A DNA stretch of 5,269 nt from Propionibacteriaceae bacterium (GCA_031265725.1 JAISCH010000102.1:1-5269); one strand, 5' to 3'. Positions 1-5,265 are shown, counted from the first letter of the stretch. Notes: a model not told the origin generated them from the letters alone. Numbers and translations are program-made.

Positions 1-19
1 AGTCGCGTTCATTCTGTTG

Positions 20-59
20 TGGCATTGCATTTGGCGCCGCTCTCGGCGCCGCGATGCCA
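20..59. repeat. Imperfect inverted repeat with GC-rich core hairpin
   Basis: The core is GGCGCCG (33-39), loop CTCT, CGGCGCC (44-50), a perfect 7-bp stem with a 4-nt loop. Outer arms TGGCAT (20-25) and ATGCCA (54-59) extend it after short unpaired stretches. There is no T-tract on either side, so it is not a standard intrinsic terminator. It lies downstream of the short frame at 114-245 and could mark a transcript end or a protein-binding site. Confidence 0.4.
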
Positions 60-113
60 GTTCGGGATGAGTGTGGCAAGGTCCAGCGGGTGAACATCGC
101 GATTCTGAGCCCT

Positions 114-245
114 TCACAATACGCTCATCCTCTGGGCCAAGCTAAGGTGCAGACTAGCCACGTCGGCGACCATCGCCTCAAGTCCCTGGCCGGTCAAGCT
201 CCTCAGGGTACCTAACCGATATGGATTGACTCCCCAGTCGCTCAT
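114..245 (-). CDS. Short frame resembling the N-terminus of a WXG100-like protein, possibly truncated
   Basis: This is a 43-aa frame, ATG 245 to TGA 114. It begins MSDWGVNPYRLGTL and continues as a probable amphipathic helix (GLEAMVADVASLHLSLAQ) before ending MSVL. Small actinobacterial WXG100-like proteins (for example the DUF6507 type) often begin with an MS-x-W-x-(I/V)-x-P pattern followed by a long helix, but are about 100 aa, so this would be a truncated or frameshifted copy. Direction matches all other genes here. Weak points are the absence of a clear Shine-Dalgarno sequence, no recognisable second helix downstream in any frame, and an overlapping plus-strand open frame (3-215) that competes for the same bases. 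It could be a real small protein, a remnant or chance. Confidence 0.35.
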   Translation of the reverse strand: MSDWGVNPYRLGTLRSLTGQGLEAMVADVASLHLSLAQRMSVL

Positions 246-608
246 ATGTCAGCTGCTGCGCTATTAGAGATGCCGAGCCTGGTGCGAGCCACCGGACCAA
301 GCCTCGGCCGCCCTTGCCACGACTTTGGCGGCGCCTAGACGTCTCGAAGATATTGCCTTCGCGCGATCAATCCGGGAATGTCTAGCAGGATCCACACCCG
401 CACCTCCCACCCGGCTCCCCCTCCTCGCCGACTGCAAGATCAATGCGGGGGAGATCGCGTGTCCGTCCGTCGCACACAACCGTCTCTGGCAATCCTCTAC
501 CCGCCTATCGTCTTACCTATTCAACAACGGGACGAATCCACAGCAACAGGCCATTCCCCGTCCAATCCCCGACCTCGCTAGAAGCCGACTCGATCACAAG
601 CCCCGATC
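246..608. other. 363-nt stretch without a supported gene
   Basis: This lies between the end of the lipoprotein gene and the short frame at 114-245. Open frames exist on both strands, but their translations are rich in Arg/Ser/Pro, lack motifs and have no convincing ribosome binding site. A 26-residue GTG frame on the minus strand (517-597), starting 11 nt after the lipoprotein stop, is the only mildly protein-like one. No clear terminator, promoter or repeat was found. Confidence 0.5.
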
Positions 609-1583
609 CTATTCTACTTCACCGCCATGCCCTTGGCCCCCTATGTTCTGTTGTGCCTGTTCTGCTCCGTACCTTTCTCCGAACTCTGCCTCGTCCTCGT
701 ACAGGATCGCATTGAGTTCCTCGAAACGCCTGTCCTCTTCAGTCGAACCGTAGTCGTGGCCTTCATCTTGTAGATCAGCCGGCTGCTCCACGAGCACCAG
801 TGGATTCGGGCTGATGCGGCCCGCACTGACATCATCTTCCAAAGTCGGGTCACCGTCCAGCACCCGTCTGAAATAGTCCTCGTTGAACGTTGGGCACGCC
901 TCAACGACGGACGTTAGCAGACCGGGCTCCGTCTGAAGTGGAATCTCCGCATGAGGTCCCGGTGCCATGCCGCTACTGTCTGCCGCAACGTCCTCCAGGC
1001 CTTCGAGCCCGTGCTCTCGCGCGCATGCCATCCATTCGTTCGCGGCTTCGGCCTGACGCTGCGAACCCAACAACAACTCGCCCGGATCCGGTTCGTAAGC
1101 TGCCGACGGATTTGAATACTGCGACGACTCCAAACACCCTGCCCAAGTGGCAGTGTGGTCAACTCCATCGATCCACAAGGCCGGTGCCAAAAGACCCGTC
1201 ACCGGATCCGCATTCACGCCCATGAAGGCTTCATGCGTGACCGGATCTACCTCCCCTGCTGGCCCTTCCAAGACAGTCGTCCATTGCTCAGAGTCTCGCG
1301 CCAACACCTCATGCCCGTCCACCCAAGTAACTTCGGCCTCGCCGTTCTCCACGGGCGCCAACTCTGCTGGCAACCCGGCATCAACGAGACACCTCTCCAA
1401 TTCCTGTGCGCGCCCATACTGATCCAGCGATATTGACGAGCTTGCCGCCGTTACATCCAGCGTCGCCACCCCTGGCTCCACGTTCCCGCATGCCGTAAGT
1501 AGCGCAACACAAGCTAGCAGAACACCCGATCCCAGCGATCGCGTGCATCCGAGTCTCATAGTTCCAAAACCCTGCATGAGCAT
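609..1583 (-). CDS. Exported lipoprotein of unknown function
   Basis: This is a predicted lipoprotein of 324 aa, anchored to the outer face of the membrane. The signal peptide ends in the lipobox LTAC, with Cys32 as the lipidation site, after the hydrophobic stretch VLLACVALL. The mature part is acidic, soluble-looking and without further membrane segments. Four other cysteines occur at about 65 (ELERCLVDAGLP), 150 (WAGCLESS), 187 (WMACAREHGLEG) and 230 (VEACPTF), enough for two extracytoplasmic disulfides. The CLVDAGLP and MACAREHG motifs are of a style common in uncharacterised actinobacterial lipoproteins. The C-terminal tail is rich in Glu/Asp and Gly (GGQGHGGEVE). The start at 1583 follows a near-consensus AGAAGGAGG (1588-1596) by 4 nt; ATG 1577 (10 nt spacing) is equally possible, and ATG 1559 gives a tighter signal peptide but has poorer RBS support. 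A strong hairpin lies just upstream. Lipoprotein status is confident; no ligand or enzymatic role can be assigned. Confidence 0.85.
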   Translation of the reverse strand: MLMQGFGTMRLGCTRSLGSGVLLACVALLTACGNVEPGVATLDVTAASSSISLDQYGRAQELERCLVDAGLPAELAPVENGEAEVTWVDGHEVLARDSEQWTTVLEGPAGEVDPVTHEAFMGVNADPVTGLLAPALWIDGVDHTATWAGCLESSQYSNPSAAYEPDPGELLLGSQRQAEAANEWMACAREHGLEGLEDVAADSSGMAPGPHAEIPLQTEPGLLTSVVEACPTFNEDYFRRVLDGDPTLEDDVSAGRISPNPLVLVEQPADLQDEGHDYGSTEEDRRFEELNAILYEDEAEFGERYGAEQAQQNIGGQGHGGEVE

Positions 1584-1587
1584 TAGT

Positions 1588-1596
1588 CCTCCTTCT
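1588..1596 (-). promoter_or_regulatory. Strong ribosome binding site of the lipoprotein gene
   Basis: AGAAGGAGG on the minus strand is the best Shine-Dalgarno match in the window. It sits 4 nt from ATG 1583 and 10 nt from ATG 1577, and it excludes the longer in-frame reading that would begin near 1763 without such a site. Confidence 0.75.
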
Positions 1597-1606
1597 GGTG
1601 GATCGC

Positions 1607-1643
1607 GGCCGGGCGCCCAAGAGATCCTCCTGGGCACCCAGCC
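1607..1643 (-). promoter_or_regulatory. 13-bp RNA hairpin in the lipoprotein leader
   Basis: The arms at 1631-1643 and 1607-1619 (GGCTGGGTGCCCA and TGGGCGCCCGGCC on the minus strand) pair along all 13 positions with two U-G wobbles. The loop of 11 nt contains GGAGGA, a second Shine-Dalgarno-like word. The hairpin lies between the end of the secreted unknown gene (1664) and the ribosome binding site of the lipoprotein (1588-1596). No U-tract follows, so a classical intrinsic terminator is unlikely. It may be a weak terminator, an mRNA-end stabiliser or a leader structure. The structure is seen in the sequence; the role is inferred. Confidence 0.5.
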
Positions 1644-1663
1644 TCGATACCTATTGGCACCAA

Positions 1664-1955
1664 TTACAGTAGTTGGGGAATCCGAGCCCACCGAATGGTG
1701 GTGTAGCGAGGGCCATCGGCGGCCGGGAAAGTCAGCGTTATCCCCTTGTCTTGCACCAGCCACGCAACCAACCCGCTCTTGACGTAGGGATCGATGTAGC
1801 AGCTCTTTTGCGGCCAGAGCGTGGCCAGGTTGCCCGGTCGTTCACCCGCTTTGAGATCCTTCGAGGCCAGCGCAAGGCGCATTCAATCCGGAGAACGTCA
1901 GGAGGACCGATGCGATGCGTAGCGACCCCGATAAACAGACGGGGAGAACGTTCCA
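1664..1955 (-). pseudogene. Displaced C-terminal part of the secreted unknown protein (two compensating indels)
   Basis: This stretch seems to hold the missing second half of the gene that begins at 2386. After the CCCC run (1941-1944) the coherent frame shifts by one: dropping one C continues TGTFS into RLFIGVATHRIGPPDV and then LRIECAL. Around 1870-1882 the coherent reading returns to the original frame as LASKDLKAGERPGNLATLW, then KSCYIDPYVKSGLVAWL, and ends at TAA (1664-1666) after RWARIPQLL. The original frame has TGA codons at 1898-1900 and 1883-1885. One base lost and one gained restores about 240 aa over 1664-2386. The joined product would have three cysteines after the signal peptide (WCH, ECA, SCY). 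An ATG at 1882 could start a 72-aa piece, but no Shine-Dalgarno sequence is evident. Either the gene is decayed or the sequence has two indel errors. Function is unknown. Confidence 0.55.
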
Positions 1956-2386
1956 GTCAGATCCTTGAGGTTAGTGTGGCACCACTCAAACCACATATCG
2001 ATAGACGTGATAGCCGCCTCGGGGCTCTTCAGGCTGGTATTGAACGCGTCTTGAGCCAACGCTGCCTTCGCGTAGAACGCTAGCTCAGCGCCAATCAAGG
2101 AATCGATCGTGCGGTCAAGAGCGCTTTTCGATTTCACGCTTGCGCCTTGCAGCGTTGGGACCTTGGTGTTGTACGCGAAGGCCTTAGGGACATAGCGGCC
2201 TGTAGATCTTGTGCCCTTGACCATGCGCGCCTGCATCACGGGAGCAATCGGTTGAGACACCGAGGCTATCGCCGCTGTCTCAGCCGGCGCCGACTCGAAC
2301 GCAACAGCCGAGGTCCCCGCGGCGCCGATTCCCGAAGCAGCGATGACCCACGCTAGAACGACGCTCCAACACTTGTGCGCGCGCAT
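1898..2386 (-). CDS. Secreted protein of unknown function, N-terminal part of a frameshifted gene
   Basis: I do not recognise the family. The open frame gives 162 aa. Residues 1-29 form a signal peptide (MRAHK, then a hydrophobic stretch to GIGAAG) with likely cleavage after TSA (27) or AVA (29). A low-complexity Ala/Pro/Ser segment follows to about residue 48. A mature region then includes KSKSALDRTIDSLIGAELAF and the aromatic stretch IDMWFEWCHTN, probably helical. The last 15 or so residues (SPSVYRGRYASHRSS) look out of frame, and the stop at 1898 is probably not the natural end: coherent sequence continues in other frames to 1664. The ATG at 2386 was chosen because GAGAGG lies 9 nt upstream and it begins directly with a signal peptide; in-frame Met codons further up lie inside the CHAP gene. 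The start is 34 nt after the CHAP stop, so both are likely on one transcript and both products are exported. A partner or inhibitor of the hydrolase is possible but unproven. Confidence 0.6.
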   Translation of the reverse strand: MRAHKCWSVVLAWVIAASGIGAAGTSAVAFESAPAETAAIASVSQPIAPVMQARMVKGTRSTGRYVPKAFAYNTKVPTLQGASVKSKSALDRTIDSLIGAELAFYAKAALAQDAFNTSLKSPEAAITSIDMWFEWCHTNLKDLTGTFSPSVYRGRYASHRSS

Positions 2387-2420
2387 AGTACGCAGCCTCT
2401 CAAATAGGATCGCACTCAGC

Positions 2421-2930
2421 TCAGGTGAGCGTGGTCGGGCGAATGTACCCAGATATCCCTGTGCGGCTGATGATCTCCTTGTGTGCGCATGTTCCGTTGT
2501 AGTTCTGGTGGAATACCCGGAACTGAGTCGCAGACACATTTTCAAGAATCAAGGCGACATGGCCATAGGCGTTGCCTGAATGATTGGCGTTGTACACCAC
2601 CACGTCGCCCTTTACCGGCGTGTGAGCGCCGAGAGCGTACTTGATCCAAGTGCCATTGGCATTGGCATAGAAATTGACAGCATTGCCGGAGATGCTCGAG
2701 ACGCCCGCAAAGCCGGCGTACCCGTTGATCAAAGAGACGCATTGGGTGCCGTATGTGCATAGGCCATCTTGGCCGTTCACCCAGGTGTTGAGTTGGGCGA
2801 TCGTGACTGCTTGGGCCGGAGTAGCGACGGCGGTCGGCAGAACGAAGGCGGCGATGGTGACAACCATCGCGAGGAGTGCCTTGCGGGTATTGCGGCGCAC
2901 CGAGTCGCGGAAGCCGGAATAGTCGGTCAT
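2421..2930 (-). CDS. Secreted CHAP-domain peptidoglycan hydrolase
   Basis: This is a small exported cysteine amidohydrolase/peptidase of 169 aa. A signal peptide spans about 1-41: a basic n-region (RRNTRK), a hydrophobic core (ALLAMVVTIAAFVL), then cleavage after PAQA. The mature protein (about 128 aa) is a lone CHAP domain with no visible cell-wall-binding repeats. The likely nucleophile is Cys64 in GTQCVSLINGY, preceded by Cys58. The P-x-KGDVVVYNA strand (about 105-115) and the catalytic His124 in YGHVALILE are typical of CHAP. The third catalytic region reads HQNYN (141-145): Asn143 is retained, but His141 stands where many CHAP enzymes have Glu. CHAP enzymes cut peptidoglycan peptide cross-bridges or the amidase bond; which bond is cut here cannot be told. 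AGAAGGG (2940-2946) lies 9 nt upstream of the ATG. The next gene starts 34 nt after the stop, suggesting an operon. G+C by eye is lower than in the sigma genes. Fold assignment is strong; activity and role (wall remodelling or attack on competitors) are inferred. Confidence 0.9.
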   Translation of the reverse strand: MTDYSGFRDSVRRNTRKALLAMVVTIAAFVLPTAVATPAQAVTIAQLNTWVNGQDGLCTYGTQCVSLINGYAGFAGVSSISGNAVNFYANANGTWIKYALGAHTPVKGDVVVYNANHSGNAYGHVALILENVSATQFRVFHQNYNGTCAHKEIISRTGISGYIRPTTLT

Positions 2931-3008
2931 CTTGCAAATCCCTTCTGAAGGAGTGAGTGACTGTTGGATGGGAGTCGGTCTGAGTCTCCAGGCCTGAGTG
3001 GCCGCTTC

Positions 3009-3037
3009 GTATCATTTCAATCCTGGCAGGGACTCAA
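3009..3037 (-). promoter_or_regulatory. Weak promoter candidate for the CHAP operon
   Basis: On the minus strand TTGAGT (3032-3037) could serve as a -35 element; 17 nt later comes TGATAC (3009-3014), or in a shifted reading AATGAT (3011-3016) with a 15-nt spacer. Neither -10 word is good. The position, about 75 nt before the CHAP start codon, is sensible. Low confidence. Confidence 0.2.
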
Positions 3038-3102
3038 ATGACAGCAATGCACCCCGGAGCGCCATGCCGCGTCGGTGAGGGTGCGGGCAGCGACTCATTT
3101 CG

Positions 3103-3143
3103 GGCCAGAATGCCCTTTCGCGGACACCAATGCCGTTCTGGCC
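3103..3143. repeat. Inverted repeat in the intergenic region
   Basis: GGCCAGAA (3103-3110) and TTCTGGCC (3136-3143) are perfect 8-bp inverted arms separated by 25 nt. The spacer region also contains the word AATGCC twice (3109-3114 and 3129-3134). It could be an operator, part of a dispersed intergenic repeat, or a weak transcript-end structure for the genes above 3342. Confidence 0.4.
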
Positions 3144-3341
3144 GCCCGTAGGTTGGGGCGTGGGTACCAGGATCGGTCTATGTGACGCCCATCGCTTAGT
3201 AATGTCCGGCAAAGGCCCGAATCTAACGTTCAGACCCGAAAAATCTCGGACAATTCTTCGCTTCGCCGGATCCATCCGCGAGTTCGACGGCAGGAAGCGA
3301 CGGTTCTGCGCGGGACGCCGGTGTGGGCGCTGTGCGCGAGT

Positions 3342-4499
3342 TCACGATGGTGGGACTTGGTCGGCGTCGAGCCAGCGGGCGTCGAGGAGGGCAGTGAACT
3401 CGATGACCGCCGGGGCGCCGAGGCCGAGTTGGTCACTGTTCTCGGTGAGGATGATCTCGGCTCCGAGGTATGCGCCGGTCTCCTGGTCGGCGTACAGGAC
3501 GATCTGCTGATCGGTTCCAAGATCGGCCGCGAACGCGCCCGCGGGACGTCCGAGCCGGTCGTGGGTGTCACCCAGGTACCAGACTCCTTCGGTGTCAGCC
3601 AAGGCTTCCCACAGCGCTGCCCGCACACCAGCGGGCACGACATAGGTGCCGTGCAGGTGTCTGATCTCGCTGGCAATGCACTGGGACAGGTTTGGACACT
3701 CCTGCGGGTCGGGGAAAAGCTGGGACACGAGGGCTTCGGGATCGGTAGGCAGAGCTTGGGCGAACAGCGGGCCTTGGTCCTCCCCACCGGGGAAGGTCTC
3801 ATCGCTCACAGTCAGCCACTTCGTCTCGGTGTCCACCAGGCCCTCGTCAGGGTCCAGGGGTTCACCGAGACGCTGGATCAGGCGCATGGTGCCATCTGGC
3901 AAGGTGAACAACTGGACACGGGACGGCACAAGCCCACCGCCGGCATCGGCCTCTCCGGTGTCCGGATTCGTCTGAACCCACCACTCCGCGATATCTACTA
4001 GCTGGTCCTCACCGACGGGTTGGTCCTGTTGGGCAGCGGCCCTTCCGGCCAGGTGACGCAACACCGGCCCAGCATCCTCGCCCCGCAACGGGACACCACC
4101 CCCGACCGCACTGCTGAACACCGGCATCGGCGGTGTCACCGCAACCGCCGGTGTGGGGGCACCTGACAGGACCGAACCCACCACTATCGCCGCCACCAAC
4201 GCCGCTGTCGCCGCTACTGGAACAACAGCCAATAGCCACCGATTGCCTCTGATCCCGAACGTCCTCAAGATCAACCACCAGCGGCAAATCGACCACACCA
4301 ACCCTGGAGCACGCTGGGGTTGGGTACGCAAAACCCGTTCCATGTCGGCTGCAGCCTTCGCTCGCAGGCGTGCCTCATCGTGCGGCGCCAGCCCAAGGTC
4401 TCGTCGGCGCGCACCCAACGGTTCGAGCAGATCCAAGAGTTCTCGCTCCAAAGCGGTAGAGCCCTGATCAGGTGGCAGGCCGTCTGGTGTCCGTGACAA
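3342..4499 (-). CDS. CU044_5270-type single-pass membrane protein, sigma-factor partner
   Basis: This 385-aa protein resembles the actinobacterial CU044_5270 family, usually encoded just downstream of an ECF-like sigma factor and suspected to modulate it; its biochemistry is not established. The cytoplasmic N-terminus (1-87) has a charged helical stretch (LERELLDLLEPL, then DEARLRAKAAADMERVL). One hydrophobic segment at about 88-111 should anchor it with the C-terminus outside. The large extracytoplasmic part ends in the family-like block RAALWEALADTEGVWYLG, then DRLGRPAGAF and QETGAYLGAE (about 293-348). Cys268 and Cys274 could form a disulfide. No HxxxCxxC zinc anti-sigma motif is present, so this is not a ZAS-type anti-sigma factor. 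The start is TTG, with AGGGGG 6 nt upstream inside the sigma gene; the next Met (residue 53) is too late to keep the helical N-terminus. Translation is therefore likely coupled to the sigma gene. Family assignment is fairly sure; an anti-sigma role is inferred from context. Confidence 0.85.
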   Translation of the reverse strand: MSRTPDGLPPDQGSTALERELLDLLEPLGARRRDLGLAPHDEARLRAKAAADMERVLRTQPQRAPGLVWSICRWWLILRTFGIRGNRWLLAVVPVAATAALVAAIVVGSVLSGAPTPAVAVTPPMPVFSSAVGGGVPLRGEDAGPVLRHLAGRAAAQQDQPVGEDQLVDIAEWWVQTNPDTGEADAGGGLVPSRVQLFTLPDGTMRLIQRLGEPLDPDEGLVDTETKWLTVSDETFPGGEDQGPLFAQALPTDPEALVSQLFPDPQECPNLSQCIASEIRHLHGTYVVPAGVRAALWEALADTEGVWYLGDTHDRLGRPAGAFAADLGTDQQIVLYADQETGAYLGAEIILTENSDQLGLGAPAVIEFTALLDARWLDADQVPPS

Positions 4500-5016
4500 C
4501 AGGAACCCCCTCTCCCTGCCGCTGAAGCAGCTTCCTCAAGTTCTCCTTGGCCCGCGCAAGCCTCATGGTCGCCGCAGGGCCCGAACAACCCACTTTGTGG
4601 GCGATCTCGCTCGGCGTGTACCCGTCCAGGAACAGCAACACGGCCTCGCGCTCGGCCTTCGACAGCTTCGCCAACACCGCCGCGACGCGCTCCCTAGCAG
4701 CCACATCCTCAGCGATGTCGGGCGACACCAGGCTGGCGCGGCTCGTCCGAACCGTCAACAAGTCCTCCAGGGAGCGGCGTCGACGCTCTGCCCTCAACGC
4801 ATTGCGGACATGCCCATCACAGATCCGGTAACACAAACTCCGCAACCGGCGCTGTCCGTCGTCATCTGCGGGCATCGGAAGCTGTTTGGACCAGATCGTC
4901 AACAGCGTCTCAGTGGCGACATCGTTCGCCGTCTCCCCATCCAGGACACGCCGGGCATAGCGAGCCAGCGGCAGATGCATCGTCCCAAAAAGGACCCGGA
5001 ACTCATCTCCGGTCAC
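4468..5016 (-). CDS. ECF-type RNA polymerase sigma factor
   Basis: This is a sigma-70 family factor of the ECF class, which would direct RNA polymerase to a small promoter set. With the GTG start at 5016 it has 182 aa. A region-2-like helix set lies at about residues 5-75 and includes the region 2.2-like stretch DVATETLLTIW. After an arginine-rich linker (AERRRRSLED), region 4 (about 112-165) starts at LAKLSKAEREAVLLFLDGY and carries a helix-turn-helix, SEIAHKVGCSGPAATMRLAR, then a final helix ending NLRKLLQ. There is no region 1, 1.2 or 3, as expected for ECF factors. GTG 5016 was chosen because AGGGGG sits 5 nt upstream and leaves a normal short N-terminus before EFRVLFG. GTG at 5022 and TTG at 5091 are in-frame alternatives; the TTG would add a proline/cysteine-rich extension unusual for the family. 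The 3' end overlaps the next gene by 32 nt, so the two are probably co-transcribed and translationally coupled. The class is secure; the regulon is unknown. Confidence 0.88.
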   Translation of the reverse strand: MTGDEFRVLFGTMHLPLARYARRVLDGETANDVATETLLTIWSKQLPMPADDDGQRRLRSLCYRICDGHVRNALRAERRRRSLEDLLTVRTSRASLVSPDIAEDVAARERVAAVLAKLSKAEREAVLLFLDGYTPSEIAHKVGCSGPAATMRLARAKENLRKLLQRQGEGVPVVTDTRRPAT

Positions 5017-5039
5017 CTGCACCCCCTGCGGCGGTCGAG

Positions 5040-5060
5040 GCCCCGCGGGGCAATCTACCA
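5040..5060 (-). promoter_or_regulatory. Candidate extended -10 element and palindrome upstream of the sigma gene
   Basis: On the minus strand TGGTAGATT (5052-5060) fits an extended -10 element (TG, one base, then TAGATT). It is followed at once by the perfect 12-bp palindrome GCCCCGCGGGGC (5040-5051), which would cover the transcription start. The GTG start at 5016 would then follow a leader of about 25-30 nt with AGGGGG as Shine-Dalgarno. No convincing -35 element or ECF-type GAAC/CGTC pair at standard spacing was found. The role is inferred. Confidence 0.3.
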
Positions 5061-5118
5061 GTTCCACAGGGCACCCACCATGGAAGGTCAACAGGACGTC
5101 GAGGCGGCCAGGTTAACC

Positions 5119-5265
5119 ATGCTCGCGCTGCGGTATGACGTGCTCACGTTCGAGTTCGAAGCGCCGGGGCTATAGCAGACCGGCGACGTACCTGAGTTCG
5201 AGTACAACCGGGCAGCATTAGTGCGGTTATTCCACACCGACCCAACGGCGCCACTGATCGAGTGA
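5119..5265 (+). pseudogene. Short plus-strand coding remnant interrupted by an amber codon
   Basis: I do not recognise the family. From ATG 5119 the frame reads MLALRYDVLTFEFEAPGL, meets TAG at 5173-5175, and continues in the same frame as QTGDVPEFEYNRAALVRLF, then HTDPTAPLIE before TGA at 5263-5265. Both halves look like one acidic, aromatic-rich globular protein of about 48 aa, and no other frame here is as protein-like. A partial AGG lies 6 nt before the ATG. It runs divergently from the sigma gene. It could be a small gene with a nonsense mutation, the end of an older gene, or chance. Confidence 0.35.

Larger units (their letters stand above)
2931..3341. other. 411-nt intergenic stretch upstream of the CHAP gene
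   Basis: The part next to the CHAP gene should hold its promoter and leader, with the ribosome binding site AGAAGGG at 2940-2946. The middle carries an inverted repeat (3103-3143). An 87-residue minus-strand frame (3012-3275) is open but has no hydrophobic core, motif or ribosome binding site and is probably not a gene. No intrinsic terminator for the sigma/membrane-protein pair is obvious just below 3342. Confidence 0.5.

Noticed and set aside
264..479. 71-aa minus-strand open frame downstream of the lipoprotein gene
   Set aside because: Composition is Ala/Arg/Ser-rich with no domain, no signal peptide and no convincing ribosome binding site.
517..597. 26-residue GTG frame just after the lipoprotein stop
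   Set aside because: Mildly protein-like and close enough for coupling, but too short and with a poor Shine-Dalgarno spacing to support as a gene.
325..753. 142-aa plus-strand open frame
   Set aside because: Rich in Ser/Arg/Pro without motifs; its 3' end lies antisense to the well-supported lipoprotein gene, and no ribosome binding site is seen.
1607..1643. Hairpin as a classical intrinsic terminator
   Set aside because: No run of T residues follows the stem in the direction of transcription; kept as an RNA structure of unknown role.
1883..1900. TGA read as tryptophan or glycine to join the two halves of the secreted gene
   Set aside because: The sigma gene ends in TGA and ordinary actinobacterial features dominate; a frame change explains the joined protein better than recoding, because the intervening sequence is coherent in another frame.
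1673..2083. 136-aa plus-strand open frame across the disrupted secreted gene
   Set aside because: Arg-rich and without motifs; the minus-strand reading is coherent on both sides of the disruption.
2542..3015. 157-aa minus-strand frame overlapping the CHAP gene
   Set aside because: Arg/His/Gln-rich shadow in a different frame of the CHAP gene, which has a signal peptide and catalytic motifs.
3012..3275. 87-aa minus-strand frame as a real gene
   Set aside because: No ribosome binding site, no hydrophobic core pattern and no recognisable motif; better explained as non-coding.
3321..4001. 226-aa plus-strand open frame
   Set aside because: Antisense shadow of the CU044_5270-type gene, which has a signature C-terminal block and membrane segment on the other strand.
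4597..5118. Long plus-strand open frame upstream of the remnant at 5119
   Set aside because: This part is antisense to the sigma factor; only the section beyond 5119 looks protein-like.
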